Origin: Diphasiastrum complanatum | Taxonomy: Eukaryota > Streptophyta > Lycopodiopsida > Lycopodiales > Lycopodiaceae | Direction of reading: 5' to 3' | NCBI GenBank assembly: GCA_029204225.1 | Contig: CM055094.1 | Location: forward strand, 67,664,536 to 67,728,535 | Length of the DNA: 64,000 nt | In this document: positions 22,670 through 34,305 of the stretch, piece by piece | Layout: each line of letters starts with the position of its first letter | Position numbering within the stretch: position 1 is the stretch's first letter | The notes under the pieces: generated by a model | Seen by the model: only the letters and a program-made list of their open reading frames with translations | Told to the model about the DNA's origin: nothing | Database searches by the model: none | Program-made: the position numbers and the translations under genes

Positions 22670-24420
22670 TCATCTCAACTCATCTGGTACATCAGGCTGC
22701 TGGGAGCTTTGCCATATGGCATCCCGCAGGGGTTTGGAAAACTTTATGTCCATGTAGAAGGGCATAGTGATTTGAGCTTGTAAGAGATTAGAAAGAACCT
22801 CTATTCCTCGTGGTGGTTGCCCCTGCGTAGGTAACTGGGCGGATGGCGGAGTAGAAATCCTATCTTCAACTCTATCAAACTCATCTCGGAATTCCTGGTA
22901 TTGCCTTTGGGCTTCTACATAGTCAGGGTAAGATTGTGGAATCATGAAAGTATTAGTAGGAGAGTGTGGTTGTGTTGGGTACTTGGTCTGATTTAAGGCC
23001 CTATGTTGCGTGACAACATGCAACTGCTCTCGAGGTACTTCAGTAGGTTGTTCCTCCAGATAATATTGCTCATGGGAATAGGAGGTAGATGCCTCATCTA
23101 CGTATGCGATTATATGACCTTCATCATAAGTAGGTTCATAGGCTGGGGTGTCATAGGAGGTATTCTGCACTACATTGACCTGTACTTGGGGTTGGTTTTG
23201 TTGGTTTGGCCTGTTTGGTTGAGCAGACCCTCTTGGACCTGGGAGTGCCAAGCGCTGTTGTTGTGTAGATGGTTGATGTCGAGGCAATGTCTGAAATTGG
23301 ACTGGACTCATATAACGTGGGTTATATGGTGCTTGTGGTTGTCCTTGTGGTGTATATTGCTGTGGTCGAGAATATTGCATGTTGTGTGGGTTGCACCTAC
23401 AGCTTGATGTGGTATGAATGGTCGTGTCACAAAGTATGCAGTGTTGTGTTTCGTAAGGTCGGTGTGATAGACACTCATTATCGGTATGTGTGCCACGACA
23501 TTGTGGGCACCATGTATCTTCTCGCCTATGGATAACGTTACCAGATGGCAATTGCCCTAGCAATTGACTTTGGATAGATTTTAAGACTTGTTGAAACTCT
23601 TTGTTGAGTTTCTCCATCTATTGTTGATGTTGTTGATTCATCAACTCAAATTGAGATTTCCAGACTTGCTCTGAATCTCGGGGCTCACTTGGACTATTAT
23701 CAGGGAAAACATGGTGAGCTCTTTTCTCTTTCTGGTCCTCATCATTAGACCTTTCATCTTCTTCACGAATGGCATCGGAAATAGCAAATTTAAGAGTAAA
23801 ATACTCTTCACTAGGTTTAAGCTCTTTCCGGATGTGTCCTGGAAGACCCACTATAAATCATAAGATCAACATTTTATCAGTTGGTTGTCCTTGGACTTGA
23901 CTTCTGAGATGCTTGAAGTGCTCAATATAGTCACGTACAAGTTCATTATTATATATATTGTTAAGGTGTACAAATGGGCTTTTTGTGAGTCTAAAAGGTT
24001 GGAAGCATTTAATAAAAGACTCTTTTAGCTCGGACCAATCTTGTCTATCATCACGATCGAGATTAAAAAACCACTCTCGTGCTTTATCTACCATGGTCAT
24101 TGAAAATAGTTTGACTTTTGCATTGTCAGTATATTTTCCATATACTTCGCATGCATTCTCAAGACTTGTAAAAATCTATGAGGGTCCACATTACCGTCGA
24201 ACTTTGGTAATTCCAGTCGAGGTGTTTATTTATCAGATCTGGCGGTATGGTGAGCATGTTGAACAAGTTGATCATCAGAGTTTTCAGATTGATTAGGTCT
24301 CCACTTCGATGGTCCAGAATCTTGATTTACCTGAGATCTAAGACGATAGGGCTTGTTTTCATCATTTGGATGATTGGTCGGTGTGAATTCATCCATAACT
24401 TCTTTTGGTAGGTTGGCCAT
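22670..24420 (-). pseudogene. Tat-like gag with CCHC-type zinc fingers
   Basis: The start at 24420 (MANLPKEVMDE) follows directly on the leader. The capsid part is at 23858-24100 (AREWFFNLDRDDRQDWSEL, FIKCFQPFRL, YIEHFKHLRSQ), matching the retrotransposon gag family. Further on, 22670-23617 has an MEKLNKEFQQVLKSIQSQ helix, then CX2C..HX4C fingers (CPQCRGTHTDNEC; CILCDTTIHTTSSC), then a long Pro/Gln/Tyr-rich tail. The frame changes near 24100-24225, 23855 and 23617. Confidence 0.85.
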
Positions 24421-25763
24421 GAGAACAGATTTAACTCTTTTTTTGTTGTTTTGTTTTGTTTTTTGTTTTTTTTTTGAAATATGTGATTGACAGTACCTTA
24501 GAATAGATTTAGATTTTTGATAGGAATTCTATAAAAAAGGGTTTGTTGGATGTGAGCAGAGCTCGTCGGATGCAATTCTAGTGATAGTGTGGGATGAAAA
24601 ATTGTAAGAACAATGTCGAATGCAAATTGATAAAGACAGTGTCGGATTTGTTACAATCTCGTATATAACTGTTAGCTGCAATGTCAGATGGAAGTTCCAA
24701 AAAGTTCTGAGTAACTCGAAAAAAATTAAAAGACTCAAAATTTAGAAAAATGCAATAAATTCGAAAATTAAAATAACTTGAAAAATTGGAAAATTGAAAA
24801 ATTCGAAAATGTCAAAAAATGTGAAAAACGTCGGATGCTATCGTCGGGGATGCAAAGTCATTGGATGCAATTGTCGGATGAGAATTTTTTATTCTTGAAA
24901 AAACTCAAAAATCTGAAAAACGTGAAAAAATTCAAATTCTTGAAAATTCAAATAATTCGAAAAACTGAAAAATCTCAAAAAACTTGTTGATGGACAAAAA
25001 AAAAGCTAAAATCTCAAAAAACTCAAAAATTAGGAAATGTTGAGAATGTCGAAAGATGAGAAAAAATGGCGGATGCAATAGTAATGCAGATAAATTTTCA
25101 AAGGGTCAAAAAATTGGCAAAGGGTCAGAAAATTTGCAATGGGTCGAAAAACCTCAAAGAGTCGAAAAATTCACTAAAGCAGAAAATATATTGAATCGGA
25201 AACACACTGTCGGATGGAACTTATATGGACAGATCGTCGGATGACAGAATTTGTCAGATGTACGTCAGATGAGAATTAGTTTAGATGCACTGTCGGATGC
25301 AACACTATCGACTACAATCGTCGGATGCAACACTAGTGGATGCAACGTCGGATGCAACTGACCAATTAAACGTCAGATAGAATAGTATAGGCTGGTCGTC
25401 GGATGTAAACGTCGGACGGAAAGTTGTCGGATGCAATTGTTGGACAAGATTTTTTTGAGTGGTCGTCGGACGTCGGACAAAATGTTGTCGGATGCAATCG
25501 TCGAATGTTGTCGGGTGCAAACGACGCTTCAACCAACTGTTCTGCCTCCCTAGAAAAATGCAAGAGAAGCAGTGGAGAGCAGTGGGGCAGTGGGTTTCTG
25601 GACCGTTTGTGGTTGGGTGTGGATCAAATGACGATTTTAGATTTAATGCGTGCTGGTGGAAAAAAGATAAATGCAAAAATGCATGCAGGCAAACAGAATC
25701 ATAGAGAATTAAAAAATAAACTGTTTGATACGAATTCTTAAGCAAGATCAAAGAACATATCAT
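24421..25763 (-). repeat. leader rich in GTCGGATGCAA and GTCGAAAAATT motifs
   Basis: It lies between the primer binding site and gag, so it is the 5' untranslated leader. The plus strand has dozens of CGTCGGATGCAA variants (densest at 25200-25510) and runs of GGTCGAAAAATT/AACTCAAAAA (24760-25180). The length is unusually great for a leader. It parallels 17224-18540. Confidence 0.75.
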
Positions 25764-25777
25764 GAGCAGCGACGCCA
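25764..25777 (-). promoter_or_regulatory. primer binding site of the Tat-like element
   Basis: On the minus strand the bases read TGGCGTCGCTGCTC, close to the TGGCGCCGTTGCC site (tRNA-Asp type) of many plant Tat/Athila elements. One base separates it from a TG/CA terminus at 25779. Identity of the primer tRNA is inferred from resemblance only. Confidence 0.65.
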
Positions 25778-25778
25778 A

Positions 25779-27032
25779 TGTTTGCTGATTTTGTTTACGA
25801 CAATGTTTGCACAGAATCTCTATGTTTCTTAAATGCTCTGACTCTTTTCCTACTAATAATTTCGCAGATTTCAATCAGCCTATAGCCGACAGGGCCTACT
25901 TTTCTTCTCACTCTACTGGTTGTAGTGCAATGGTGGTGCAATGGTGATGTACCCCGCCTGTCAATTAGTACATCAACAACCTGATCTCAATCCTACTGAA
26001 AGGATGCTCAACTTTAATCTAGATCTATCGGAATTCGAATACCTACACTCTACAGTCCGTTTTAGATATTTCTTTGGTGCTTACAGATTGTAGATTATCA
26101 CTAATCTAAACTAAGCAAGAACAGGAAATGAGATTAAAACTAATCCTATTCAAATGAATAGAATCAACAAGACAACATCTACACTGAAGCAATGGAAATC
26201 CTAAAAAATGCTTGTTACAACTGTCACTCAACACTTGTAACAAAAACTCCTTACGGAGTCAAGCACCAAGCAACATCAGATCAGAATGATTATGATCTAT
26301 CACAAGGCCCTGCACATCTACCTGATTCTGATTACAAAACCAAACTTGAAGAGGAAGAATCAACAACAAACACATTCATACATCAGTACCCAAACTTCAT
26401 GCATGAAAATGGAGCATAGATGGAAATGCAAATAGAGAGATATTCAAATTTCAATTCAACAGCATTTTATTACAGTATCACATGCTTGGAAACTCGTGGA
26501 GAAGGCTTCTATGTATACCCACGAGCTGGTGAATCCAATTCTAACATAATTTGGATTCCACCTCTCACAAATGAGTGAACCCCATTCTATAAAGATTTGG
26601 GTTCCACCTCTTACATGATAATCGAAGGCCTCTTTAACATAACTTAAGTTGAGAAAGTCTAAATTACTAGCTCCCACATGGTTTTCCATCTTTCGATAAT
26701 TACCATGGGGCTCACAAATTGTACATTTTAGTCTAGCACTAATAATTCTCGTGCTCTCAGACTCGGCTCTCAATTTCATCTCTACTAGAAGCCCTTTTGA
26801 GTGGAGAGGTTTTGCATCGACACCTCGAGGCATGGCATCAGCTAACAGGTCTTGCAATAGTGTCGCGGACCTTGTCTCGAGCTTGTGTGTATCTGTACAT
26901 GTTCTTCAACTAGCAGACTCTCGAGTAAATAATTTAGTCTAAGACTCTGTCATGGGTGCATGAAAGTGATAGCTGGTAAAAGAGATAGTGGCAACTAGAT
27001 CGAATGGTTGAAGTGGAAGTGAAATTCCAACA
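25779..27032 (-). repeat. candidate 5' LTR of the Tat-like element
   Basis: The left end is TGTTTGCTG next to the PBS and the right end is TTCCAACA, giving the TGTT..AACA inverted ends typical of LTRs (minus strand TGTTGGAATTTC... to ...CAAACA). The length would be about 1.25 kb. No second copy was seen, so the outer end is inferred from the terminal motif only. Confidence 0.5.
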
Positions 27033-28005
27033 CCCCTTTAATTCAACTTCAAACATTTAGATAATTTTTAAATTTAGCATTTTCTTAAATAAAAGATGTT
27101 TGTCCTTGGACAAAACCTTGGTAAAAATATCATCTACCATAATAAATTAGCTATACATGTTTTAAATGTACTTTCTCTCGAACAAAATGAAATTGAATTT
27201 TTATATGTCAGAGTCCTAGAACGAGATCTAGGATTGAGAGTAAGTTGAATGTAGATGATATTATTGTAATAGATGGTAGTTGGATTGTTCTGTTTGAAGT
27301 TCAAATCCTGTAACGCTTTCTCACTAGCTAGTTTAGATCCACAACTCCAAGCTCTTGTTCAAAGTCTTGGAAATTCATGGCCTACCACTAGATGAGGATA
27401 TTGGCAAACTCCAACCACAACTTCAAAGAGGCATAACCATGTCTTTCATGAGCTATAGACACCACTACGAGATTGAGTAAGAATGAACGTGTACAATTTT
27501 TTATATGTGCCTTTAGTTAATTAGCTTGGCATTGAAAGTCTTTTCAATCCCAAGTTCAAGCCCCTCTTTGGAAACCAAGATGCAAATAGGCCTTCATCTA
27601 AAGTCTTAGCAAACTTGGTGCAGTTTCAATGTGCTTTGCGATTTAAAATCTTTGGAGCTGATGACGTCGCTACTTGTAATAAATACATGTTATTATCAAA
27701 AATACGCATAACAAGGGCTATTAATGCCATGTACTTAGAAATGTCTAAATACACAACATCTATAGAATAATGAGCAATTTCCATCAACATCTAACCACCA
27801 AATAGATTGTTTATTTTTATTTATTTATTTATTTATTTTGGCAGGGGGGCCACAAATTCCAAGCAAAGAAGCAAATGTTGGTCTTCACCCACACGTCACC
27901 GAACACCCAACACCTTTGCTAAGGTAAGTCACCATTAAAGCAACGTGCTCTGTATTAATTGCACCAAAGAAATGCCAAGTTGTAATAGTAAAAATGGACA
28001 CCTTC
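27033..28005. other. intergenic sequence with a SINE fragment and a TTTA repeat
   Basis: No coding content. A tRNA-derived SINE-like segment lies at 27512-27596 and a (TTTA)n run at about 27808-27838. The last bases, CCTTC at 28001-28005, are the target-site copy of the next element. Confidence 0.6.
27512..27596 (+). repeat. diverged tRNA-derived SINE fragment
   Basis: It aligns by eye with 35551-35630: AGTTAATTAGCTTGGCAT versus AGTTGGTTAACCTGGCAT, then AAGTTCAAGCCC versus AGGTTCGAGCCC (B-box position), then GGAAACCAAGATGC versus GGAAACCAACATGC. The boxes are degraded compared with the other copy. Confidence 0.55.
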
Positions 28006-28536
28006 TGTCATGTACTTTTAGTACATCGGTGCTTTTCAAGGCAATATAATATCCATTGTAAGCTTTGTAGGCCCAAAAGGAGCTATTAGCCTTAAGAACA
28101 AGGCGGTTCCCTCTTTAGGCCCTCCAAAGAAATTAATAAGGATAATAGGCCAACAAGGGCCCAATATAGTTTAAATAATACTTAAGAAGGGCTAACTATC
28201 CCTCGAGATAGTTAAGTTAAGTGAGAGCATTGTCTATAACTAGGCAAGAGACATCAATTTGTGAATCTTTTGGCTCATTTGCAAGTGAGAGCTTTTAGCT
28301 TCCTTGTGAATGTGAGCCATAGGGATCTCCATTGCTAGGTCTCATGTGCCCTATCCACATGAATCAATGCTCCATTTTCATTTATTGTACTCTTTCTTTC
28401 ATTGCTAATGTGATTCCATTGTGATCTCATTGTTTCTAGCTTTCTATTGATATGCTATCATGAATGTCTTGTTATCTTCTTGCTTCTAGCTTTACTTCAT
28501 TGTTATTGCTATTAGTTTTGGATTTGGCACATGAAA
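28006..28536 (+). repeat. 5' LTR of the two-gag element
   Basis: It begins TGTCATGTAC and matches 33773-34300 along its length with scattered substitutions and a few small indels. The last two bases are AA here, where the other LTR has the canonical CA. Confidence 0.9.
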
Positions 28537-28541
28537 TTTCT

Positions 28542-28553
28542 TGGTATCAGAGC
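28542..28553 (+). promoter_or_regulatory. primer binding site (initiator tRNA-Met) of the two-gag element
   Basis: The sequence TGGTATCAGAGC lies five bases after the LTR end. It is the usual site for initiator tRNA-Met. Confidence 0.9.
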
Positions 28554-30909
28554 ATACATCCATGATTCATGATGATTCTATGTGAAGATCATTAGATTTG
28601 ATAAGTTTATTGCATTTGTAGCTTTCTTTTTGCTAATTTTTAAGTTTGAAATTTTCAGGCCTGCTCAGACCAATTTTTGACATTCAATTCCGTATTTCAT
28701 TTCTTATTTAATTCAATAGGTTTATAAATCTTTGTCTTAGCTTTCATTTGCACCAATTTGCAAGGCATTTGGATAAGAGATGCAAAAGTGATTGCACTTT
28801 TCCCAAAAGCTGTCAAAATAGGTAATTAGAATTATGCTTCCCCTTGATTTGAATTTTTTAGATTTGATTTAAGTTTTTATTTCCAGTTTCTTTACATAGG
28901 ATTTTAGAGCATTGTTTTAGCTTTGATCTGGTCCATATGGCAGGTCATTTTGATTAGTATCCAAAAAGTTATGACAAATCTTAATTTGTAGCTCTAGTTT
29001 TGTTAGTTTTTCTTTCTTCAAAATTTTAGACCTGTTCTGTGATTAGTTCGACCTATCAAATCACTTCCAATCATTGATCTGATACTATAGGCTGATAGAG
29101 CTTGTTGTTAGCTTTTCGGAGGTACTAAGTTTGTTTGATTTGGATCAATATTGAGGAAGTTAGGATCAAATTAGTGGAGATGGGTCAGAATTGCCAGAAT
29201 TTTGGATTTTTTTTTGGCAAGTGAGAGAGAAGCACTTCAACGCTTCAACTCTGAAGTTTTTCTTCCCTTGTAAATTTTTTTTTTTTAATTAAAAAAAAAC
29301 CACCCTGGCTACCTACAACCCTAGTCCTAAGCCCTTGCGCCCTAAAATTTGAACCCTAGTCCAAAACTAACCTGCCTGCACCTAACCCCCCTTTTTCCCC
29401 GACGACTTCTCCACATGAATCCTTGCAAATTCTGCCCTCCCTTCATTGCGAACTCACACGATTTCATCTTCCTGTCCCTACGAATCCAACTGAAATTTCT
29501 CTGAACTTCATCGACTGGATTACAAAGTCGTATGTCCCACAAGCTTGTTTGCCAGAATTCGTCTACGATTTGGGTGTATTCTCGGATCCACACTCGACTT
29601 AAACAAATCGGTGTCCCAAGACAAAAGCTGATCAAAATTTGGTGCAATTGGGATTGACAGTTGGTGTTCAACTCCATCTTGACCAGAATTCTGGAAGGAA
29701 GCATTAAGAATGAATACTTCATTGTCTGAATACTTGTTGCCTTACTGCCTTTGTCTGAAGCACGAATCACCTTGGAAACATAGAGCATGAGAGAACCATC
29801 TGGGTCACAGTTTCTGATAGCATTTGCATAACGTTATCGAAAAGGCCCTCATAAATATTTTCAACGCGATATCGATGAGCCTTGGCAGTCCATAAAACAT
29901 CCTCTGATCTGCGCCTGTCCTTGGAAATCCCACCCACATTCACGCTTCCTCCTCGGTCGAGATTCCATCATCATTGCGTCGGTTACCTCCTCTCTCTCTC
30001 TCTCTACCCCTTTCTCCTTCAGTTGAGATTACTCTCTCTCTCCTTCGGTCGACACCTCTCTCTCTCTACCCTTCTCTCCTTCGGTCGAGTTCTCTCTACC
30101 CCATTCTCTCTCCTTCGGTTGAGATCCTTTTCTTTCCTCGACAGTTGAGATCCTCTCTCACTACACTCTTCTCTCTCCTGTGGTTGAGATCCTCTCTCTC
30201 TCTCTCTCTCTCTCTACTCTTCTCCAGACATTGTTCAAAAATTAATTTTTTTTTACGCTTATCACAATTTTTTTTCCACGAGCACCCAACTGCACCATAG
30301 AGTCAACTGTCAAAACTTTTTTGCCGTAAATTTTGTAATTTCCTACAGTTCCTCCAATATTCTTTCTGAGCACAGAAACATAATAAGGATTTTAAAGTCT
30401 TATTGAATTCAATTTAGAATGTTTTTTTAAAGAACCCCTTCTTTTTCAAGTTAGACAAATTCATTTCTTTGTTTGTCTTTAAACCCATAACTTTTTAATT
30501 TGAGCTCGGAATTCAGTGCAGTAAAAACAATAAGTGATCAGAACGACGAGCATGACACTGAGAATTTATCAAAATTTTGTAACTATTATTTTTACCATTT
30601 ATTTATTTTTGTCAAGACTCCTTTTCTTGAGTCAGTCTTTTCGTGTTTCCATTAGTAATTTTCAAATCTTCATATCTTTTTCGTTTGAGTTCGGAATTCG
30701 ACGATGTAAAAAGGAAAATTGCTCGTAGTGACAAATTGAACACAACGGCTACTTCATTTTAATTTGTTACACTTTCCATTCACAGCCACTTTATTCTTCG
30801 AGAACTCAGAATTTTTAAGTGGGTGGAGAAGAGCAATTTTACCAACCTGTAAAATACCATTCTGAATAAATTTCAAATGGTGAATTCATAGTCCACAAAG
30901 TCATTAATG
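28554..30909 (+). other. long non-coding leader of the two-gag element
   Basis: There are 2.3 kb between the primer site and the first gag-like ATG. It includes an irregular (CT)n-rich tract at about 29990-30225. A 148-codon minus-strand frame at 29342-29788 has no recognisable similarity and opposes the element's transcription; I do not call it a gene. Confidence 0.6.
29990..30225 (+). repeat. imperfect (CT)n tract
   Basis: Repeated CTCTCTCTC blocks are separated by CCTTCGGTCGA-like words (for example at about 30025, 30075 and 30112), so this is a compound repeat of (CT)n with a 20-40 bp higher-order unit. Confidence 0.75.
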
Positions 30910-31400
30910 ATGGATTACCGTTATAGTCAAAACATTCATCTTCCATCTATTGATGACATACAATCTGAAATCGTATGTTACAGCCTTGCACTTGACGGAC
31001 AACCAAGTGCAATCAACATTGATGATTGGTTGACTAAATTGGAAGGTTATTTTTGTCATCGCCATTATTCTTAAGAGGATAAAATTTATTTCGCTTCATT
31101 GTGCTTTCAAGGATAAGTTCAAGCACGGTGGAATACTCAAGCACATTCAAACAGAAAGCTTTGGAGTCAATTCAAAATTGCTTGCATTGATAGTATTACC
31201 AGATTTTATGAGAAATCATTCAAATCTCTCAAGCAAACGAGATCTGTATATCAATTCAATCAACAATTTTTGACACTGGTTCAAAAGACAAAATTTGAGT
31301 ATAGAAAATGCTTGGACTACTATTTAAATTTTTTTTGTGCTTCAACCACATTCTTCCAAATCCATTCATGCCGCTAGTTTTATGGAGTTACGCGATATGA
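30910..31400 (+). pseudogene. first gag-like domain of the two-gag element
   Basis: Translation opens at 30910 (MDYRYSQNIHLPSIDD). After a 30-residue lead it has AINIDDWLTKLEGYF, then IYFASLCFQG, LWSQFKIACID and SVYQFNQQFLTLVQ, which follow the order of plant gypsy capsid domains (DDWL...LEGYF, A..L.G.A..W, Y...F..L). An in-frame TAA interrupts it at 31072-31074, and a further TAA follows FQG. The same order of motifs appears again at 31500-32035. Confidence 0.7.
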
Positions 31401-32035
31401 TGGATCATGCACTTGCTTTGGAGCACTTATCTATAAACCATATCAATGAATGGTGGAAAGTCACTGCTCAATGGGAACCTTATTATTACAACCAACGACT
31501 GTCTGAATACGTTAGTCCTACCTTTGATGGAAGCATTCACTCCATTAATGTAGACAATTGGCTATAAGCTTTGGATTATAACTTCTACTATACTGGATGT
31601 ATTGGTGACAGTAGTATGGTTTTCTTTGCTTCATTGGGTTTCCAAGGACGTGTTCTGTCATGGTGAAATATCATTCACGACTTTCTTCTTGAGAACTGGT
31701 TAAATTTCAAAACAGTTTGTAGACAGGTCTTCAATCGATCCGACTTCATCCAATGCTGTTCTTTGGACCAGATAACTACAGTTGCTGAGTACAATAGAAA
31801 ATTCCAGCAAATGGTTCCAACATTCGACTTTGGAGAAGTACATCTTGTACAATGCTATATATATGGCTTACAACCTCAATATCGGAGCATTGTAGAAAAC
31901 TATCTACAAACTACTTCTCTCCAGCTTGAGTTTCGATTAAGGAAAACTATGAAATATGCTTTAAAGTACGAGCGACAAGGCTTAAATTGGAAGCTGAAAG
32001 GAAAGAAGAACAATCCAAGTGGTTTGAAGAAATGA
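31337..32035 (+). pseudogene. second gag-like domain of the two-gag element
   Basis: Two frames join: 31337-31567 ends FDGSIHSINVDNWL and a stop; the next part has MVFFASLGFQGRVLSW, then 31763-32035 (TTVAEYNRKFQQMVPTFDF, QCYIYGLQPQYRSIVENY). The capsid motifs are clearer than in the first copy. DG.(x)IN-I/V-D-D/N-WL and FASL.FQG are shared with the first domain, which suggests an internal duplication. Confidence 0.75.
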
Positions 32036-32525
32036 AGATGCGTATTCAAAAAGTGAGTGTATACACTAAAGCAACAATGGATCGACAACCGCATGTGAAT
32101 GAAAGAGAAGAAACTTCTGAAGATGAAGATGATCCCATAATGAGCAAAGTGATAGCGGCGAAGCGGATGAGCAAAGCGAGGACAATGAGTCAGATGAGCA
32201 AAGCGACAACGAAAGTCAAGTCTCAGATCCAGATACAGTTGCAAGCAACAAAAGTCCAATTCAAGATTCTGATCAAGTTATAACAATAGATGGTGAAAAT
32301 TAGGATTCAGATGAAAGTCAAGATTCAGATCAAGATGTGAAGATAATTGAACATCCTTTTGAGTTTCACTTTGACCATCAAAGTCCGGAACTTGACCTAC
32401 ATCAATGCCTTAATTTGGTCAATGAACAAGCAACTATGGATCGTCAGATTGGGAATATTGCTATGCTCGAAGAAAGTCGATCAAGACATTCACCAAACTT
32501 TCAGATTGAGGACTATATGACATGA
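32036..32525 (+). pseudogene. acidic Ser/Asp/Glu-rich tract of the two-gag element
   Basis: In one frame the sequence reads EADEQSEDNESDEQS and, after a stop at about 32302, DSDESQDSDQDVK, then a more ordinary segment to 32525 (FEFHFDHQSPELDLHQ). This is intrinsically disordered, highly acidic composition. The function is unknown; it takes the place where a nucleocapsid zinc knuckle would normally be, and no CCHC motif is visible. Confidence 0.55.
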
Positions 32526-33759
32526 CATTCCATGGCTTGGAATTGAGTGGCTATTTAAAGGATCAGATCTGCGAACCAATTCAATTTGATTTGAGAGCTT
32601 TTGATAATATTTTTGTTTTTGACAACAATCTAAGTATGAGGTACTCAACAAGAATATTGTCCGCAATGAAGAGATTTCATTATTCCATATAAATCCAACT
32701 TGTATCAATACCTTGGATTATTGTTCAATGCCTCATAGATCCATTTTACAAGATCTTCAAGGGACTTCAGTTGGAGAACTTCTATCCTATGGATTCTCTA
32801 GAACTCAGAAGCCAAATTGTAATTCACGTGCATATTCAGAATGTATGGATGTGAATAATGATTGGGAACATTCTCTCAGTCAGCCAACACTCTATAGGAA
32901 GCTGATTTTAAAATATGCCATCAATCTATATCAGTTTCTTTGGAGAGGTTTACATTGCTCAGTGGACTCTAATGTGATCAATCTTCAATTGAGTAATGTC
33001 AACAATGATTGTTCACCATCAATGGTTATTTGGAACAATCGAAACATCAAATTCCTGGTTCAACTTTGGAATGTATTTTCACTACTTGGGATTGATGCTT
33101 CAACGATTTATATGGACAACTGCAAATTTTATATTTCAAGATGAGAGTCTATTTTTGAGGTCAATCAGGTCAAATATTCACACACACCTATGAATGAGGT
33201 ATTGACCCAATTTGAAGAAATATATTTCGGTCAACAATATGCCCAGAATTATATTTCATCATACGACCGAGTTTCAATATTCATGCCGACTACTTCGTAT
33301 AGAACATTTATATTTGAACAACAATTCATGACTAACATTGCACATGGAAGAATTATAATGTTCTTCATCAAGTTGGTTAAACAACATGGATTGCCAGCTA
33401 CGGTAGAAGAGCCAGATGCAAGACAAAACCAAGAATCCAAGAGAATTCAATAAGCATCTGAATTGGTATGATGTGGAGGAAGCAATCAAAAGAGGATATT
33501 GCGGTGACACTCTGTCCATTCCATACAGATTGGGTACCCACAAGCAATATGGTGCTTCATCAAACTCTTCTTCGACCATCAGTTTTCCTCCATGGGAACA
33601 AGAATTACAGTCTGAAGTCAACAAAATAATTTCAATTCGACAGCTTTGGATTTGTAATGAGGCAATACGTTTTTGGACGACACATCCTCAATCATGACTA
33701 CTTAACCAAGGCGATCAAACTGATCAGACAAGTGTCTTCATTTTGGAGGACAAAATGTT
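32526..33759 (+). pseudogene. C-terminal region of the two-gag element, unidentified
   Basis: Frames 32713-33144, 33190-33453 and 33416-33697 are separated by stops or frameshifts. They have ordinary protein-like composition (for example YMDNCKFYISR, HGRIIMFFIKLVKQHGLP) but no motif of protease, RT or integrase. The final 30 codons (FLDDTSSIMTT, HFGGQNV in one frame) resemble the tail often seen at the end of gypsy polyproteins just before the PPT. This could be eroded pol or lineage-specific sequence. Confidence 0.45.
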
Positions 33760-33772
33760 TAAGTAGGGGGAG
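33760..33772 (+). promoter_or_regulatory. polypurine tract of the two-gag element
   Basis: AAGTAGGGGGAG lies immediately before the LTR start TGTCATG. Confidence 0.85.
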
Positions 33773-34300
33773 TGTCATGTATTTTTAGTACATCAGTGCT
33801 TTTCAAAGCAATAGAATATTCATATTGTAAGCTTTGTAGGCCCAAAAAGAGCTATTAGCCTTAAATACAAGGTGGTTCCCTCTTTAGGCCCTCCAAAGAA
33901 ATTAATAAAGATAATAGGCCGACACGGGCCCAATATAGTTTAAATAATACTGAACAAGGTTAGCTCTCAAGGTAGTTAAGTTAAGTGAGAGCATTGTCTA
34001 TAACTAGGCAAGAGACATCAATTTGTGAATCTTTTGGCTCATTTGCAAGTGAGAGCTTCTAGCTTCCTTGTGAATGTGAGCCATAGGAATCTCCATTGCT
34101 AGGTCTCACGTGCCCTATCCACATGAATCAATGCTCCATTTTCATTTATTGTACTCTTTCTTTCATTGCTAATGTGATTCTATTGTGATCTCATTGTTTC
34201 TAGCTTTCTATTGATATGCTATCATGAATGTCTTGTTATCTTCTTGCTTCTGGCTTTACTTCATTGTTATTACTATTAGTTTTGGATTTGGCACATGACA
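33773..34300 (+). repeat. 3' LTR of the two-gag element
   Basis: It begins TGTCATGTAT and ends GCACATGACA, followed by the target copy CCTTC. It matches 28006-28536. Confidence 0.92.
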
Positions 34301-34305
34301 CCTTC

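Larger units (their letters stand above)
18541..27032 (-). mobile_element. Tat-like Ty3/gypsy retrotransposon, decayed
   Basis: Minus-strand order: LTR candidate 25779-27032, PBS 25764-25777, repeat-rich leader, gag from 24420, zinc knuckles, protease, RT, RNase H, integrase ending near 18550. No chromodomain is present. The long leader and the long non-coding tract after pol fit the Tat branch of plant gypsy elements. Many frameshifts and stops show it is dead. The 3' LTR was not found; if the element includes the spacer and ORF at 16303-18540, its left end lies near 16.0-16.3 kb. Confidence 0.75.
28006..34300 (+). mobile_element. complete non-autonomous LTR retrotransposon with two gag-like domains
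   Basis: The element has two near-identical LTRs, a tRNA-Met primer binding site, a polypurine tract and the 5-bp target duplication CCTTC on both sides (28001-28005 and 34301-34305). The 5.2-kb interior has coding traces between 30910 and 33700: two consecutive gag-like domains, an acidic Ser/Asp/Glu-rich tract and a C-terminal region I cannot name. No protease, RT, RNase H or integrase motifs were found. It resembles the TR-GAG type of plant element, which depends on another element for enzymes. Several in-frame stops show the copy is no longer coding. Confidence 0.88.

Noticed and set aside
29342-29788. 148-codon minus-strand frame
   Set aside because: It opposes an LTR element's leader and matches nothing known.
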